Shown here piece by piece: positions 1-6,075 of a DNA stretch of 8,485 bases. The notes beneath the pieces were generated by a model. It saw only the letters and a program-made list of their open reading frames with translations. It was not told the origin of the DNA and did no database searches. The DNA is from Lysobacterales bacterium (lineage in GTDB: Bacteria > Pseudomonadota > Gammaproteobacteria > Xanthomonadales > Rhodanobacteraceae), in NCBI GenBank assembly GCA_013298265.1, contig JAAFHE010000125.1, positions 1-8,485 on the forward strand, written 5' to 3'. A program made the translations under genes and the position numbers. Within the stretch, counting starts at the first letter, position 1, and every line of letters starts with the position of its first letter.

Positions 1-668
1 CCGAGCTGTACGCTGCCGCCCTCCTCGGCGCCGAACAGCGTCTGCGCGGCGTGGTCGCGTGCGATCGAGCCGGATGCGACGGTGACGAAAGGTCCGTTGC
101 GACGGCTGCTTTTCTCGTGCAGCCAGCGCGCCAGCGATTCCTTGCCGCTACCGGCCTCGCCGCTGAGCAGCAGCCAGGTATCGTGAGCGGCCATGCGCTC
201 GAGCTGGCCGCGCAGGGCGTGCATCACGCGCGAGGAACCGACCGGTTCCAGCGGCACCGGCACCTGCCGCTTGAGTCCTTCGTTCTCGCGCTTGAGGCGG
301 CTGGCTTCGAGTGCCCGCTCGACCGTCAGCAGCAGCTTGGCCAGCGACAGCGGTTTCTCGACAAAGTCATAGGCGCCCAGACGCGTCGCCTCGACCGCGG
401 TCTCGACCGTGCCATGGCCGGAAATCATGATCACCGGACAGCTCAGGCCGCCGCGCTCGGACCATTCGCGCAGCAGGCTGATGCCGTCGGTGTCGGGCAT
501 CCAGATGTCGAGCAGGATCGCGTCGGGGCGTACCTGGCGGCGCATCTCGCGCGCGGTGGCGGCGTTCTCGGCCACGCTCACCTGGTAGCCCTCGTCCTGC
601 AGGATGTCCTGCACCAGGCTGCGGATATCGGGTTCGTCGTCGACGACGAGAATGTGGCCGGAAGTCAT
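1..668 (-). CDS. ntrX: NtrX-like response regulator (receiver + AAA+), partial at left edge
   Basis: Response regulator paired with the membrane kinase NtrY; in the family it controls nitrogen, redox or envelope genes as a cytoplasmic DNA-binding protein. The visible 222 codons start at the ATG at 668, which has an AGGGG Shine-Dalgarno at 674-678 (5-nt spacing). The receiver domain (about residues 4-120) is intact: acidic pair D10/D11, phospho-acceptor D54 in LLDIWMPDTDG, S83 and K105 in EKP. A charged linker follows, then an AAA+ domain with Walker A GEAGSGKE (K176). The region that should read ELFGHE(K/R)GAFTGA reads LFGAEEGGSVQL (residues 211-222), so the sigma54-contact GAFTGA loop is absent. 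The usual VNCAA stretch before it is also changed, to VASGS. The rest of AAA+ and the HTH lie outside the window. The identity as NtrX rather than NtrC rests on the receiver sequence and on ntrY lying nearby; the family call is firm, the symbol somewhat less so. The gene is separated from ntrY by about 5.5 kb, so it needs its own promoter or read-through from the gene ending at 867. Confidence 0.88.
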   Translation of the reverse strand, partial: MTSGHILVVDDEPDIRSLVQDILQDEGYQVSVAENAATAREMRRQVRPDAILLDIWMPDTDGISLLREWSERGGLSCPVIMISGHGTVETAVEATRLGAYDFVEKPLSLAKLLLTVERALEASRLKRENEGLKRQVPVPLEPVGSSRVMHALRGQLERMAAHDTWLLLSGEAGSGKESLARWLHEKSSRRNGPFVTVASGSIARDHAAQTLFGAEEGGSVQL

Positions 669-783
669 GCCCGCCCCTGTGGCGAAAAAGCGACCGGCAG
701 CATAGCGTCTTTCGTCCTGGCGCGAGCACGCCGCGCACGATCGCTGGCGGGGTCCCCGTCAACCCGGCGAGCGCTCCCGGCGA

Positions 784-816
784 TGCAGAAGCCCTGCAGA
801 TTGCGGCTTGGCCGCA
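784..816. other. Two tandem short hairpins in the ntrX upstream gap
   Basis: The 198-bp gap between the end of the membrane glycosyltransferase (867) and the ntrX start (668) holds two perfect small stem-loops: TGCAG-5 nt-CTGCA (784-798) and TGCGGC-TTG-GCCGCA (802-816). On the minus strand they lie about 50-80 nt after the stop codon at 867, where a terminator could sit, but neither is followed by a T-run. They could be weak or Rho-assisted termination structures, or part of the ntrX leader. A weak -10-like TATGCT (minus strand, 699-704) lies about 30 nt upstream of the ntrX start, with no convincing -35. Nothing else, and no small ORF, was recognised in the gap. Confidence 0.3.
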
Positions 817-866
817 CTGACCCGTCCGGCCGCCACTATCGAATTCGCTGACCGGCAAATAAGCGA

Positions 867-2558
867 TCAGTCGCCTTCGCGCTCGACCGGCTCGCCGTAG
901 CGCCAGTAATCGGGCGGATACAGCGCGGTGCGTTGCGCCGGTTCGGCCGGGGTCTGGCCGGCTTCGATAGCGGCCAGGGTTGGCGCGGACCAGATCTCAA
1001 GCCAACGCGAGCGGAACGGCTGGATCAGCAGCGCGTAGCGGCGCGCGCGCGGATCGAGCTTGGGCGGATAGCGCACGATCAGACCACGCGGATTCGCCGC
1101 CGCCCATTCGCCGATCCCGCCGATGTTGATTTCGTCAATGCTGCCGCGCAGTCGCGCGAGATAGTGGAACTGGCCTTCGTACTGACCGACGTTGGCGATG
1201 GGCCGGTGCTCCGCCTGGGCTCGGCCGAGCAAACCCGCCGCCGGTTCGAGATTGAAATTGTGGAACAGCGCGTGGGCGAACAGCGCATGCGCCAGCGCCA
1301 CGCCGAGCAGCGATGTGCCGGCAATGCGGTGCAGCTCGCGCTCGCCTTCGCCCGGCAACAGCAGCAGCAGGCCGAGCGCGGCGAAGCCGACCGCGAACCA
1401 CGGGCTCAGGCGCGCCGCATCGTGCAGCCAGTGCGAATGCAGGTGACCACCGGCCAGCCAGACCGGCAGAACGGCGAGCAGGAACGCGAAACCGAATGCC
1501 GCAAGCGCTATAGGCCAGGCACTCCAGACCCGTCCGGTACCGACGCCGCGCCACTCCTGCCGGGCCAGCGCGCAGGACAGCGCCATCGCCACGCCGGGCA
1601 GCAGCGGCAGCAGGTAGTAGACCTGCTTGCCCGACACCAGGCAGAACCCGGCGAAGGCCGGCAGCAACCAGCTGATCAGGAAACGCTCGCCGTCGCCGAT
1701 CGGCCGCGTGAACGTGGCCACCGCGCGCCACAGCCGTGGCCAGCCGATCCACGGGAACAGCAGCACGCCGAGCATCGGCAGGTACCACCACAACGGCCGC
1801 GCGTGGTCGAAACTGTCGACGACGCGACCCGCCGTCTGCAGGAAGAACAGCTCGTTGCGGTAGGCCTCGCCACCGGCGAAGCCGGCCGGTAGCGCCCAGG
1901 CCAGCAGCATGGCCACAGCGCCGGCCAAGGCGAGGCAACCGCGCAGATACCAGCCCTTGCGGTCAGCGCGCGCGTGTTCGCTCCACCAGGGCCCGAGCAG
2001 GAACGGGAAGGCAACGTGCAGCAGCATGACCGGCCCCTTGGTCATGAGACCGGCGCCGAGCGCCAGCGCGAACCAGATCCAGCGCGGCTTGCCGCTGAGC
2101 GCGAGCAGCGCAAGCGCCACGGTCAGCGCCAGCAGTACTTCGTACATGATCTGCAGGCCGAACAGGAAAGAGTAGGCCAGCGCGATCAGGAACCAGGGCG
2201 CGAGCCGTGCAATCGACGGCCGCAGGGAAAACACCCGGCGCGCCAGCGCGGCCGCGGCGAGCAGCCAGCCGGCGCCGATCAGCACCTGCAGCAGCCGCGG
2301 CCAGACATCGTTGACACCGCTCACGGCCCAACCCGCATGGATCAGCCAGAACAGCAGCGGCACCTTGTGGCTGTAGGGGTGACCGTTGATCTGCGGCACG
2401 AGGAACTGGTTCTCGCTCCACATTTCCCAGGCTACGGCAAGGGTCCGCGTCGAATACAGCGGCATGGGACCGTGCTGGAAGATCGCAAACAGCGCGACGA
2501 CGAACCAGAGCATCAGCCAGCGCGGTGGAACCGTAGGGAAACGTAACGATGGCGGCAT
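867..2558 (-). CDS. ArnT/PMT-like GT-C membrane protein lacking the DE catalytic motif
   Basis: This 563-aa integral membrane protein belongs to the GT-C superfamily (GT39/GT83; ArnT/PMT-like), whose members transfer sugars from polyprenyl phosphates to periplasmic acceptors. The first TM is at about residues 14-28. The first periplasmic loop carries the family pattern (...AVAWEMW...FLVPQINGHPYSHK..LLFW, about 40-71), followed by roughly ten more hydrophobic segments to about residue 435 and a C-terminal soluble part of about 125 residues. Other family-like stretches are QTAGRVVDSFDHARPLWWYL (241-260) and the lysine-tyrosine stretch KQVYYLLPLLPG (311-322). Aligned with the paralogue at 4150-5886, the catalytic DE of loop 1 is replaced by YS (Y35/S36), the DKPP by HKVP, and the second-loop Asp by E140. 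It may be an alternative catalytic design or a non-catalytic partner. The ATG at 2558 keeps the first TM whole; no clear Shine-Dalgarno is visible. It diverges from the GT2 gene at 2677 across 118 bp. The superfamily is secure; substrate and activity are unknown. Confidence 0.85.
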   Translation of the reverse strand: MPPSLRFPTVPPRWLMLWFVVALFAIFQHGPMPLYSTRTLAVAWEMWSENQFLVPQINGHPYSHKVPLLFWLIHAGWAVSGVNDVWPRLLQVLIGAGWLLAAAALARRVFSLRPSIARLAPWFLIALAYSFLFGLQIMYEVLLALTVALALLALSGKPRWIWFALALGAGLMTKGPVMLLHVAFPFLLGPWWSEHARADRKGWYLRGCLALAGAVAMLLAWALPAGFAGGEAYRNELFFLQTAGRVVDSFDHARPLWWYLPMLGVLLFPWIGWPRLWRAVATFTRPIGDGERFLISWLLPAFAGFCLVSGKQVYYLLPLLPGVAMALSCALARQEWRGVGTGRVWSAWPIALAAFGFAFLLAVLPVWLAGGHLHSHWLHDAARLSPWFAVGFAALGLLLLLPGEGERELHRIAGTSLLGVALAHALFAHALFHNFNLEPAAGLLGRAQAEHRPIANVGQYEGQFHYLARLRGSIDEINIGGIGEWAAANPRGLIVRYPPKLDPRARRYALLIQPFRSRWLEIWSAPTLAAIEAGQTPAEPAQRTALYPPDYWRYGEPVEREGD

Positions 2559-2642
2559 AGGCTGGCGCTGACGTGGAACCGGGGCAAAGTGTAGTGCCTT
2601 GCCGGTGCGACGTGTGCGGTGGCATGGACGCGGCGGCGCAGC

Positions 2643-2679
2643 TTGTGTGGCCGCGTCCGGCTGTTACGCTCTGCGCATG
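2643..2679 (+). promoter_or_regulatory. Candidate promoter for a leaderless GT2 transcript
   Basis: A TTGTGT (2643-2648) and TACGCT (2665-2670) pair with a 16-bp spacer lies just upstream of the ATG at 2677. A start 6-7 nt after the -10 box would fall on or next to the A of the ATG, and no Shine-Dalgarno precedes the gene. Both points are consistent with a leaderless mRNA. Matches to the consensus are moderate, so this is an inference. The same 118-bp gap must also hold the promoter of the divergent gene starting at 2558; a TACACT-like -10 (minus strand, 2588-2593) is the best candidate there, without a clear -35. Confidence 0.35.
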
Positions 2680-3456
2680 TCCGACTCTGCACGTCCCGGC
2701 CTTTCGGCCTGCATCATCACGTTCAACGAAGCCGATCGCATCGAGGCCTGCCTGGCCTCGCTCGCGTTCTGCGACGACATCGTCGTCGTGGACTCGGGTT
2801 CGACCGACGGCACCGCCGAACGCGCAGCCGCGCTAGGTGCTCGCGTGCTCACGCGCGCCTTCGACGGCTACCGGCGACAGAAGGATTTCGCCGTGCGCAG
2901 CGCGCGGCATGAGTGGGTGCTGTGCCTGGACGCCGACGAGCGTGTGACGCCGGCACTGCGTGCCGCGATCGAGACCGCGCGGGACGCGGAATTCGCTGCC
3001 GCGGCCGGCTTCCGCTTCGCGCGCGCGACGGAGTATTTCGGCGCGTTCCTGCGCCACGGCAATGCCTATCCGGACCGCGTGCTGCGCCTGTTCGACCGCC
3101 GCCGCGGCGGCTGGCGCGGCGACCGCGAGATCCATGAGCACGTCAGCGTCGACGGGCCGGTGCAGCGTCTCGCCGGCGACCTGGAGCATCGCGCCTACCG
3201 CTCGCTCGCCGACCAGCTCGCGCGGCTGGAACGCTACGCCCGGCTCATGGCCGAGCACGATCACGCGCGCGGCCGGCGCGCCCGCCTGACCAATCTCGTG
3301 TTCAACCCGTTCTGGCGATTCCTGCGCGGATATGTGCTGCGCGCGGGTTTCCGTGACGGCTGGCGCGGGCTGATCTACGCCTGGGTGGAGGCCAACTACG
3401 TGCGGCAGAAATTCATCAAGCTCTGGCTGCTCGATCGCGGCCAGCGCATCGCCTGA
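2677..3456 (+). CDS. Family 2 glycosyltransferase, WaaE/LPS-core type
   Basis: A 259-aa cytoplasmic GT-A enzyme expected to transfer a hexose from a nucleotide sugar to LPS core or a related envelope glycan at the inner face of the membrane. The N-terminal Rossmann-like domain shows CIITFNEADRIEACLASL (residues 12-29), DDIVVVDSGSTDGT (33-46) and, after YRRQKDFA, the metal/nucleotide-binding acidic cluster LDADERV (D85, D87). EIHEHVSVDG (151-160) matches the acceptor-side histidine-rich stretch of this family. The C-terminus (NPFWRFLRGYVLRAGFRDGW through IKLW) is an amphipathic membrane-association tail typical of the WaaE/KdtX group. Length is normal for the family. The frame stays open for 26 codons upstream of 2677, but the upstream residues are not family-like and the core begins right after this ATG. 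It is the only plus-strand gene in the window, divergent from 2558 and convergent with 3588-4058. The exact sugar and acceptor cannot be read from the sequence. Confidence 0.9.
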   Translation: MSDSARPGLSACIITFNEADRIEACLASLAFCDDIVVVDSGSTDGTAERAAALGARVLTRAFDGYRRQKDFAVRSARHEWVLCLDADERVTPALRAAIETARDAEFAAAAGFRFARATEYFGAFLRHGNAYPDRVLRLFDRRRGGWRGDREIHEHVSVDGPVQRLAGDLEHRAYRSLADQLARLERYARLMAEHDHARGRRARLTNLVFNPFWRFLRGYVLRAGFRDGWRGLIYAWVEANYVRQKFIKLWLLDRGQRIA

Positions 3457-3547
3457 GGGCTTGGATCGCGCCAGCGCGCCCACGGGCACGATGGTGTCGA
3501 TCGCGCGAGCGATGGATTCAGAACACGGAACTGGTCCGCATGCACCG

Positions 3548-3579
3548 TTCTCCGGAGAAAGGGCTGCCGCCCCTTCTCC
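3548..3579. terminator. Hairpin between convergent genes, possible bidirectional terminator
   Basis: In the 131-bp gap between the stops at 3456 (+) and 3588 (-), GGAGAA(A)GGG at 3554-3563 can pair with CCC(C)TTCTCC at 3570-3579 around a 6-nt loop, with one A/C mismatch. The left arm also belongs to a perfect 12-bp palindrome, TTCTCCGGAGAA (3548-3559), so two mutually exclusive pairings exist. There is no T-run on either side, so intrinsic termination would be weak. The position between convergent genes is the main argument. No gene is recognised in the gap. Confidence 0.4.
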
Positions 3580-3587
3580 ACACGCCG

Positions 3588-4058
3588 TCATGCGCCGGCG
3601 AGGATCTGCTCGACGCGGCCTGCCATGCTCGCGGCGAACTCCTCGTTCTTGGCCTTGGCCAGCACACGGCGGTACTCGGGCAGCAGGTCGCTGAGTTCGG
3701 CCTTGGTGTAGCAACGCTCGAGTTTCAGCGTGAACAGGAAAGCGCGCAGGCCCAGCACGGCGACCGCGGTCTCGTTGATGAAGGCACGGGCCATCTGCAG
3801 CGGCGGCAGTCCGGACTCGGCTGTCGGCATGGCCGCGCCGGGCTGGGCGTCGGCCATGATGAGTCCCAGCGCGCTGAGCTCGTCGAGAATGCCGTCGACA
3901 TCGCCGAGCGCGGCGAACTGGCGTCGCAGCTCGGCGACCGAATGCTGGCCATGCACGGCGATAAGCAGCGAACGCGAACGCGCATGCAGCTTCTGGCGGC
4001 GATCAACCAGCTCGCGCTGACCCAGTAGCGTCTTGCGTGGTATGACGGTGTCGAGCAT
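3588..4058 (-). CDS. Uncharacterised 156-aa protein with a probable winged-helix N-terminus
   Basis: I do not recognise a named gene. The start is the ATG at 4058, which has a strong AGGGGG Shine-Dalgarno (4067-4072, 8-nt spacing) and a good promoter upstream; the open frame extends further but its upstream part is arginine/serine-rich shadow sequence. Residues about 25-68 (SRSLLIAVHGQHSVAELRRQ, then ILDELSALGLI) fit a helix-turn-helix/winged-helix unit of the kind in which a short domain ends in a LxxLxxLGLI recognition-helix/wing pattern. Residues about 70-87 are a low-complexity Ala/Pro linker. Residues 88-156 are a predicted all-helical domain with FINETAVAVLGLRAFLF, a repeated acidic/basic helix pair (ELSDLLPEYRRVLAKAK) and an Ala/Glu-rich end. 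There is no signal peptide or TM segment, so it should be cytoplasmic. Small proteins of this two-part design occur in beta- and gammaproteobacteria without assigned function (recollection, not checked). A DNA-binding or partner-binding regulator is possible. Confidence 0.75.
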   Translation of the reverse strand: MLDTVIPRKTLLGQRELVDRRQKLHARSRSLLIAVHGQHSVAELRRQFAALGDVDGILDELSALGLIMADAQPGAAMPTAESGLPPLQMARAFINETAVAVLGLRAFLFTLKLERCYTKAELSDLLPEYRRVLAKAKNEEFAASMAGRVEQILAGA

Positions 4059-4066
4059 GACGTGTA

Positions 4067-4116
4067 CCCCCTGGTAACGTGGCTCCGAGAATAGTCGCCC
4101 GTCCCGTCGAGGTGAA
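4067..4116 (-). promoter_or_regulatory. Sigma70-type promoter and RBS for the 156-aa protein
   Basis: On the minus strand, TTCACC (4116-4111) and TATTCT (4093-4088) are separated by exactly 17 bp, a near-ideal housekeeping geometry. Transcription would start around 4081, giving a leader of about 23 nt containing AGGGGG (4072-4067), 8 nt before the ATG. It lies in the 91-bp gap after the stop of the glycosyltransferase gene at 4150, so the small gene can be expressed independently of its upstream neighbour. Confidence 0.5.
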
Positions 4117-4149
4117 CACTCGAACCTGTTCGTGATAGCGAAATCGGCG

Positions 4150-5886
4150 CTATTCGGCGTTGACGTCACCTTCGCCGGCGGCATTCTGCACGGTCGGGTC
4201 GCAGCCCGGACGGAATGCGTCGGCGCCGAGCAGATACCACTCGCGCCGGTTGGCGTGGCCGACATACTGCGCCTTGTCCGCGTCGACGCAGGCACCGAAC
4301 GCGCTGCGCAGCACGAACAGACGGCGCTGCTGCGGCGCTTCGGACTGCCAGCGCTGCGCCTCAGCAAGTTGTAAGTGCCACGGCTTGACGAAGCCGAAGT
4401 CGCGCACCGGCTGGTCCGCGTGCAGCAGGTTCTGCTCCTTCCAGGCGACCAGACCGAGTTCCGCGTCCTTGCCCGCGAGCTCCCGCGCGCGCCGCATGAC
4501 CGCCGCAGCCGAGGTCGAATCATTGAGCACTGGATAGGCCCAGAAGCTCCAGCCCAGCCATAGCGTGGCCAGGGTCAGGGCCAGCGCGAGCAAGCTGCGG
4601 CGGGCGCGCAGCAGCACGGCCGACAGCAGCGCGACGGCACCGACCACGAGCACGAACAGCCACAGCATCTGGCCGCCGGATTCGAGACCGCGCTGCTCGA
4701 CCATACGGTTGGCACGCTCCAGGTGTCCGCTCCAGGCCAGCGCGCCGACGAGCAGGAACACCGACCCCAGCACGGCGACGAAGCCGAGCACGACACGACG
4801 AAACCAGGGCCGCGCGGCGATCGCCTCGATCTGCGCCCCGATCAGCAGGGCGAGCAGTGGCAGCGCCGGCATGATGTAGACGTCGCGCTTGCCTTTGGGA
4901 AAAGTAAAGAAAAGAACAACGAGCACTATCCAGGCGAGCGGCAGCAGCACGCGCGCATCGCGCTGTTTCAGCGCCTGCCACCAGCGCGGCGCCGTCCACG
5001 GCAGGGCCAGTGCGAGCGGCAGCCAGGCGAACGCGATCACGCCGAGGTAGTACCAGGGCGGCTGGTGATGGTCCCAGGACTCGGTGTAGCGGCCTGCGGT
5101 CTGGCGGAACAGGATGTCGTTCATGTAGGCGCGGTATTCCGGTCCCGCCTCGGAGGCGACCGCATACAGCATCGGAGCTAACCACAGCGCCGTCGCCGCG
5201 ACAAAGAAGACGACGCCAAGCAGCCAGCGCCCGGCACTGCCCTGGATACGCGCCACGCCGGGCCAATCCTGCCAGCGCGCGAACAGGTACGGCACGAACA
5301 TGAGCAGCGCGAGGACGCCGACGCCCTTGGTGATCACGCCGAGTCCGGCGGCAAAACAGCCCAGCCAGTACGCGCGCCAGTCGGGACCGAGCAGGAAGTG
5401 GCGCAGCAACCCGTAGTTCGCGAGGGTCAGGAAGAAGCAGACCGTCGGATCGATCTGCGCACGCTTGGCCTGATAGACGAACTGGAACGTGCACAGCAGC
5501 GCCGCAGCCGCGTACGTGCCGACGCGGTGATCCCACAGCCGCCGGCCGAGATCGTAGACCAGGGCGATCATGCCCAGGCCGGCCAGCAGCGAGGGCAGCA
5601 GGAAAGCGACGCGCCAGTTGCCGGTCAGGGTGTAGAAAAAAGCCTGTGCCGCCATGAACAGCGGCGGCTTGTCCGAATACAGCTCGCTGCCACGATGCGG
5701 GATCAGCCAGTTGCCCGATTCGACCATCTGCTTGGCGACCAGGGCGAAGCGCGGTTCGTCCGCGGGCCAGGGATCGCGCAGGCCGAGGCCGGCACCCAGC
5801 ACGACGAGCGCGATGCCTAACAGCAGCCACAGTTCCTGGCGCTGGGTGAAGCGCCAGTCGAAGGCGGTGATGGGATTTTGCGACAT
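4150..5886 (-). CDS. ArnT/PMT-family GT-C glycosyltransferase
   Basis: A 578-aa polytopic inner-membrane enzyme of the GT39/GT83 (ArnT/PMT) type. It is expected to transfer a sugar from an undecaprenyl-phosphate carrier to lipid A, another glycolipid or a protein on the periplasmic side. TM1 is at about 18-36. Loop 1 holds the canonical acidic pair D43/E44 in ADEPRFALVAKQM, then NWLIPHRGSELYSDKPPLF. The second acidic loop is RAQIDPT (D146). RQTAGRYTESWDHHQPPWYY (261-280) and KGKRDVYIMPALP (331-343) fit the carrier-phosphate-binding regions. Roughly 11-12 hydrophobic segments are followed by a C-terminal soluble domain from about 455. The length is normal for the family. The ATG at 5886 has a GGAAGAG Shine-Dalgarno at 5892-5898 with 5-nt spacing. 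It follows ntrY on the same strand but is separated by 241 bp holding a palindromic repeat. It is paralogous to the gene at 867-2558, which has lost the DE pair. The donor sugar and acceptor cannot be assigned; ArnT (aminoarabinose) is only one option because no arn neighbours are present. Confidence 0.9.
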   Translation of the reverse strand: MSQNPITAFDWRFTQRQELWLLLGIALVVLGAGLGLRDPWPADEPRFALVAKQMVESGNWLIPHRGSELYSDKPPLFMAAQAFFYTLTGNWRVAFLLPSLLAGLGMIALVYDLGRRLWDHRVGTYAAAALLCTFQFVYQAKRAQIDPTVCFFLTLANYGLLRHFLLGPDWRAYWLGCFAAGLGVITKGVGVLALLMFVPYLFARWQDWPGVARIQGSAGRWLLGVVFFVAATALWLAPMLYAVASEAGPEYRAYMNDILFRQTAGRYTESWDHHQPPWYYLGVIAFAWLPLALALPWTAPRWWQALKQRDARVLLPLAWIVLVVLFFTFPKGKRDVYIMPALPLLALLIGAQIEAIAARPWFRRVVLGFVAVLGSVFLLVGALAWSGHLERANRMVEQRGLESGGQMLWLFVLVVGAVALLSAVLLRARRSLLALALTLATLWLGWSFWAYPVLNDSTSAAAVMRRARELAGKDAELGLVAWKEQNLLHADQPVRDFGFVKPWHLQLAEAQRWQSEAPQQRRLFVLRSAFGACVDADKAQYVGHANRREWYLLGADAFRPGCDPTVQNAAGEGDVNAE

Positions 5887-5919
5887 GACTACTCTTCCAT
5901 TTCCAGTCAGAGCGATTTA

Positions 5920-6075
5920 GCCCTCCCCTTCAAGGGGAGGGTTGGGTGGGGATGGTGTTGTCGTGAAAAAAATAGCGTAGAGCTTATTGAGTTTGACGCA
6001 GCGCATCCGGGGTGTTTAGAGCGATGAGAACCTGCGGTTCTAAGCCATCGCCCTTCCCACCTTGAAGGGGAGGGC
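5920..6075. repeat. Composite palindromic repeat with 16-bp inverted ends (REP/MITE-like)
   Basis: The 241-bp gap between ntrY and the downstream glycosyltransferase gene holds a 156-bp element bounded by inverted copies of GCCCTCCCCTTCAAGG (left 5920-5935; right, inverted, 6060-6075). The left end is also a self-palindrome, CCCTCCCCTT-C-AAGGGGAGGG (5921-5941), followed by TTGGGTGGGGATGG. The inverted right copy reads AAGGTGGGAAGGGCGATGG, a diverged version of the same tail. The centre is AT-richer, with a run of seven A at about 5966-5972. There is no obvious target-site duplication (TTTA before, CTGA after) and no ORF of note. C/G-rich palindromes of this style are commonly dispersed in gammaproteobacterial intergenic space, so this is probably a paired REP/BIME-type unit or a small non-autonomous element. 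Its boundaries are inferred from this single copy. Confidence 0.7.
6021..6051. other. Strong bulged hairpin inside the repeat
   Basis: GCGATG-AGAACC-TGC-GGTTCT-(AAGC)-CATCGC folds into a 12-bp stem with a 3-nt loop and a one-sided 4-nt bulge (6042-6045). On the minus strand it forms about 80 nt after the ntrY stop at 6128, where it could protect the 3' end of the ntrY mRNA or slow read-through into the next gene. No T-run follows at once on the minus strand; a TTTTTTT tract comes about 50 nt later (5972-5966). Confidence 0.5.

Noticed and set aside
51..851. Plus-strand 266-codon ORF opposite ntrX
   Set aside because: Its sequence is Arg/Gln/His-rich with no family features, and the opposite strand encodes a clear receiver/AAA+ protein over the same bases.
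669..866. Sigma54 promoter (GG-N10-GC type) upstream of ntrX or the cassette genes
   Set aside because: No TGGCAC-N5-TTGC-like match was seen in this gap or the other intergenic gaps.
933..1892. Plus-strand 319-codon ORF rich in Arg, Gln and Glu
   Set aside because: Antisense shadow of the membrane glycosyltransferase gene; its Gln runs come from antisense reading of Leu/Ala codons.
2833..3714. Minus-strand 293-codon ORF across the GT2 gene
   Set aside because: The plus strand has all GT2 motifs; this frame is low-complexity and also runs through the end of the neighbouring gene.
4059..4523. N-terminal extension of the 156-aa protein (frame open up to 4523)
   Set aside because: The extension overlaps the glycosyltransferase C-terminus, is Arg/Ser-rich shadow sequence, and the promoter and RBS sit just upstream of 4058.
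5966..5972. Intrinsic terminator using the T7 tract on the minus strand
   Set aside because: The tract precedes the C/G-rich hairpin on that strand and lies about 50 nt after the other hairpin, so the geometry is wrong.
5920..6075. Insertion sequence or CRISPR remnant
   Set aside because: There is no transposase ORF, no target duplication and no regularly spaced repeat; only one inverted pair is present.
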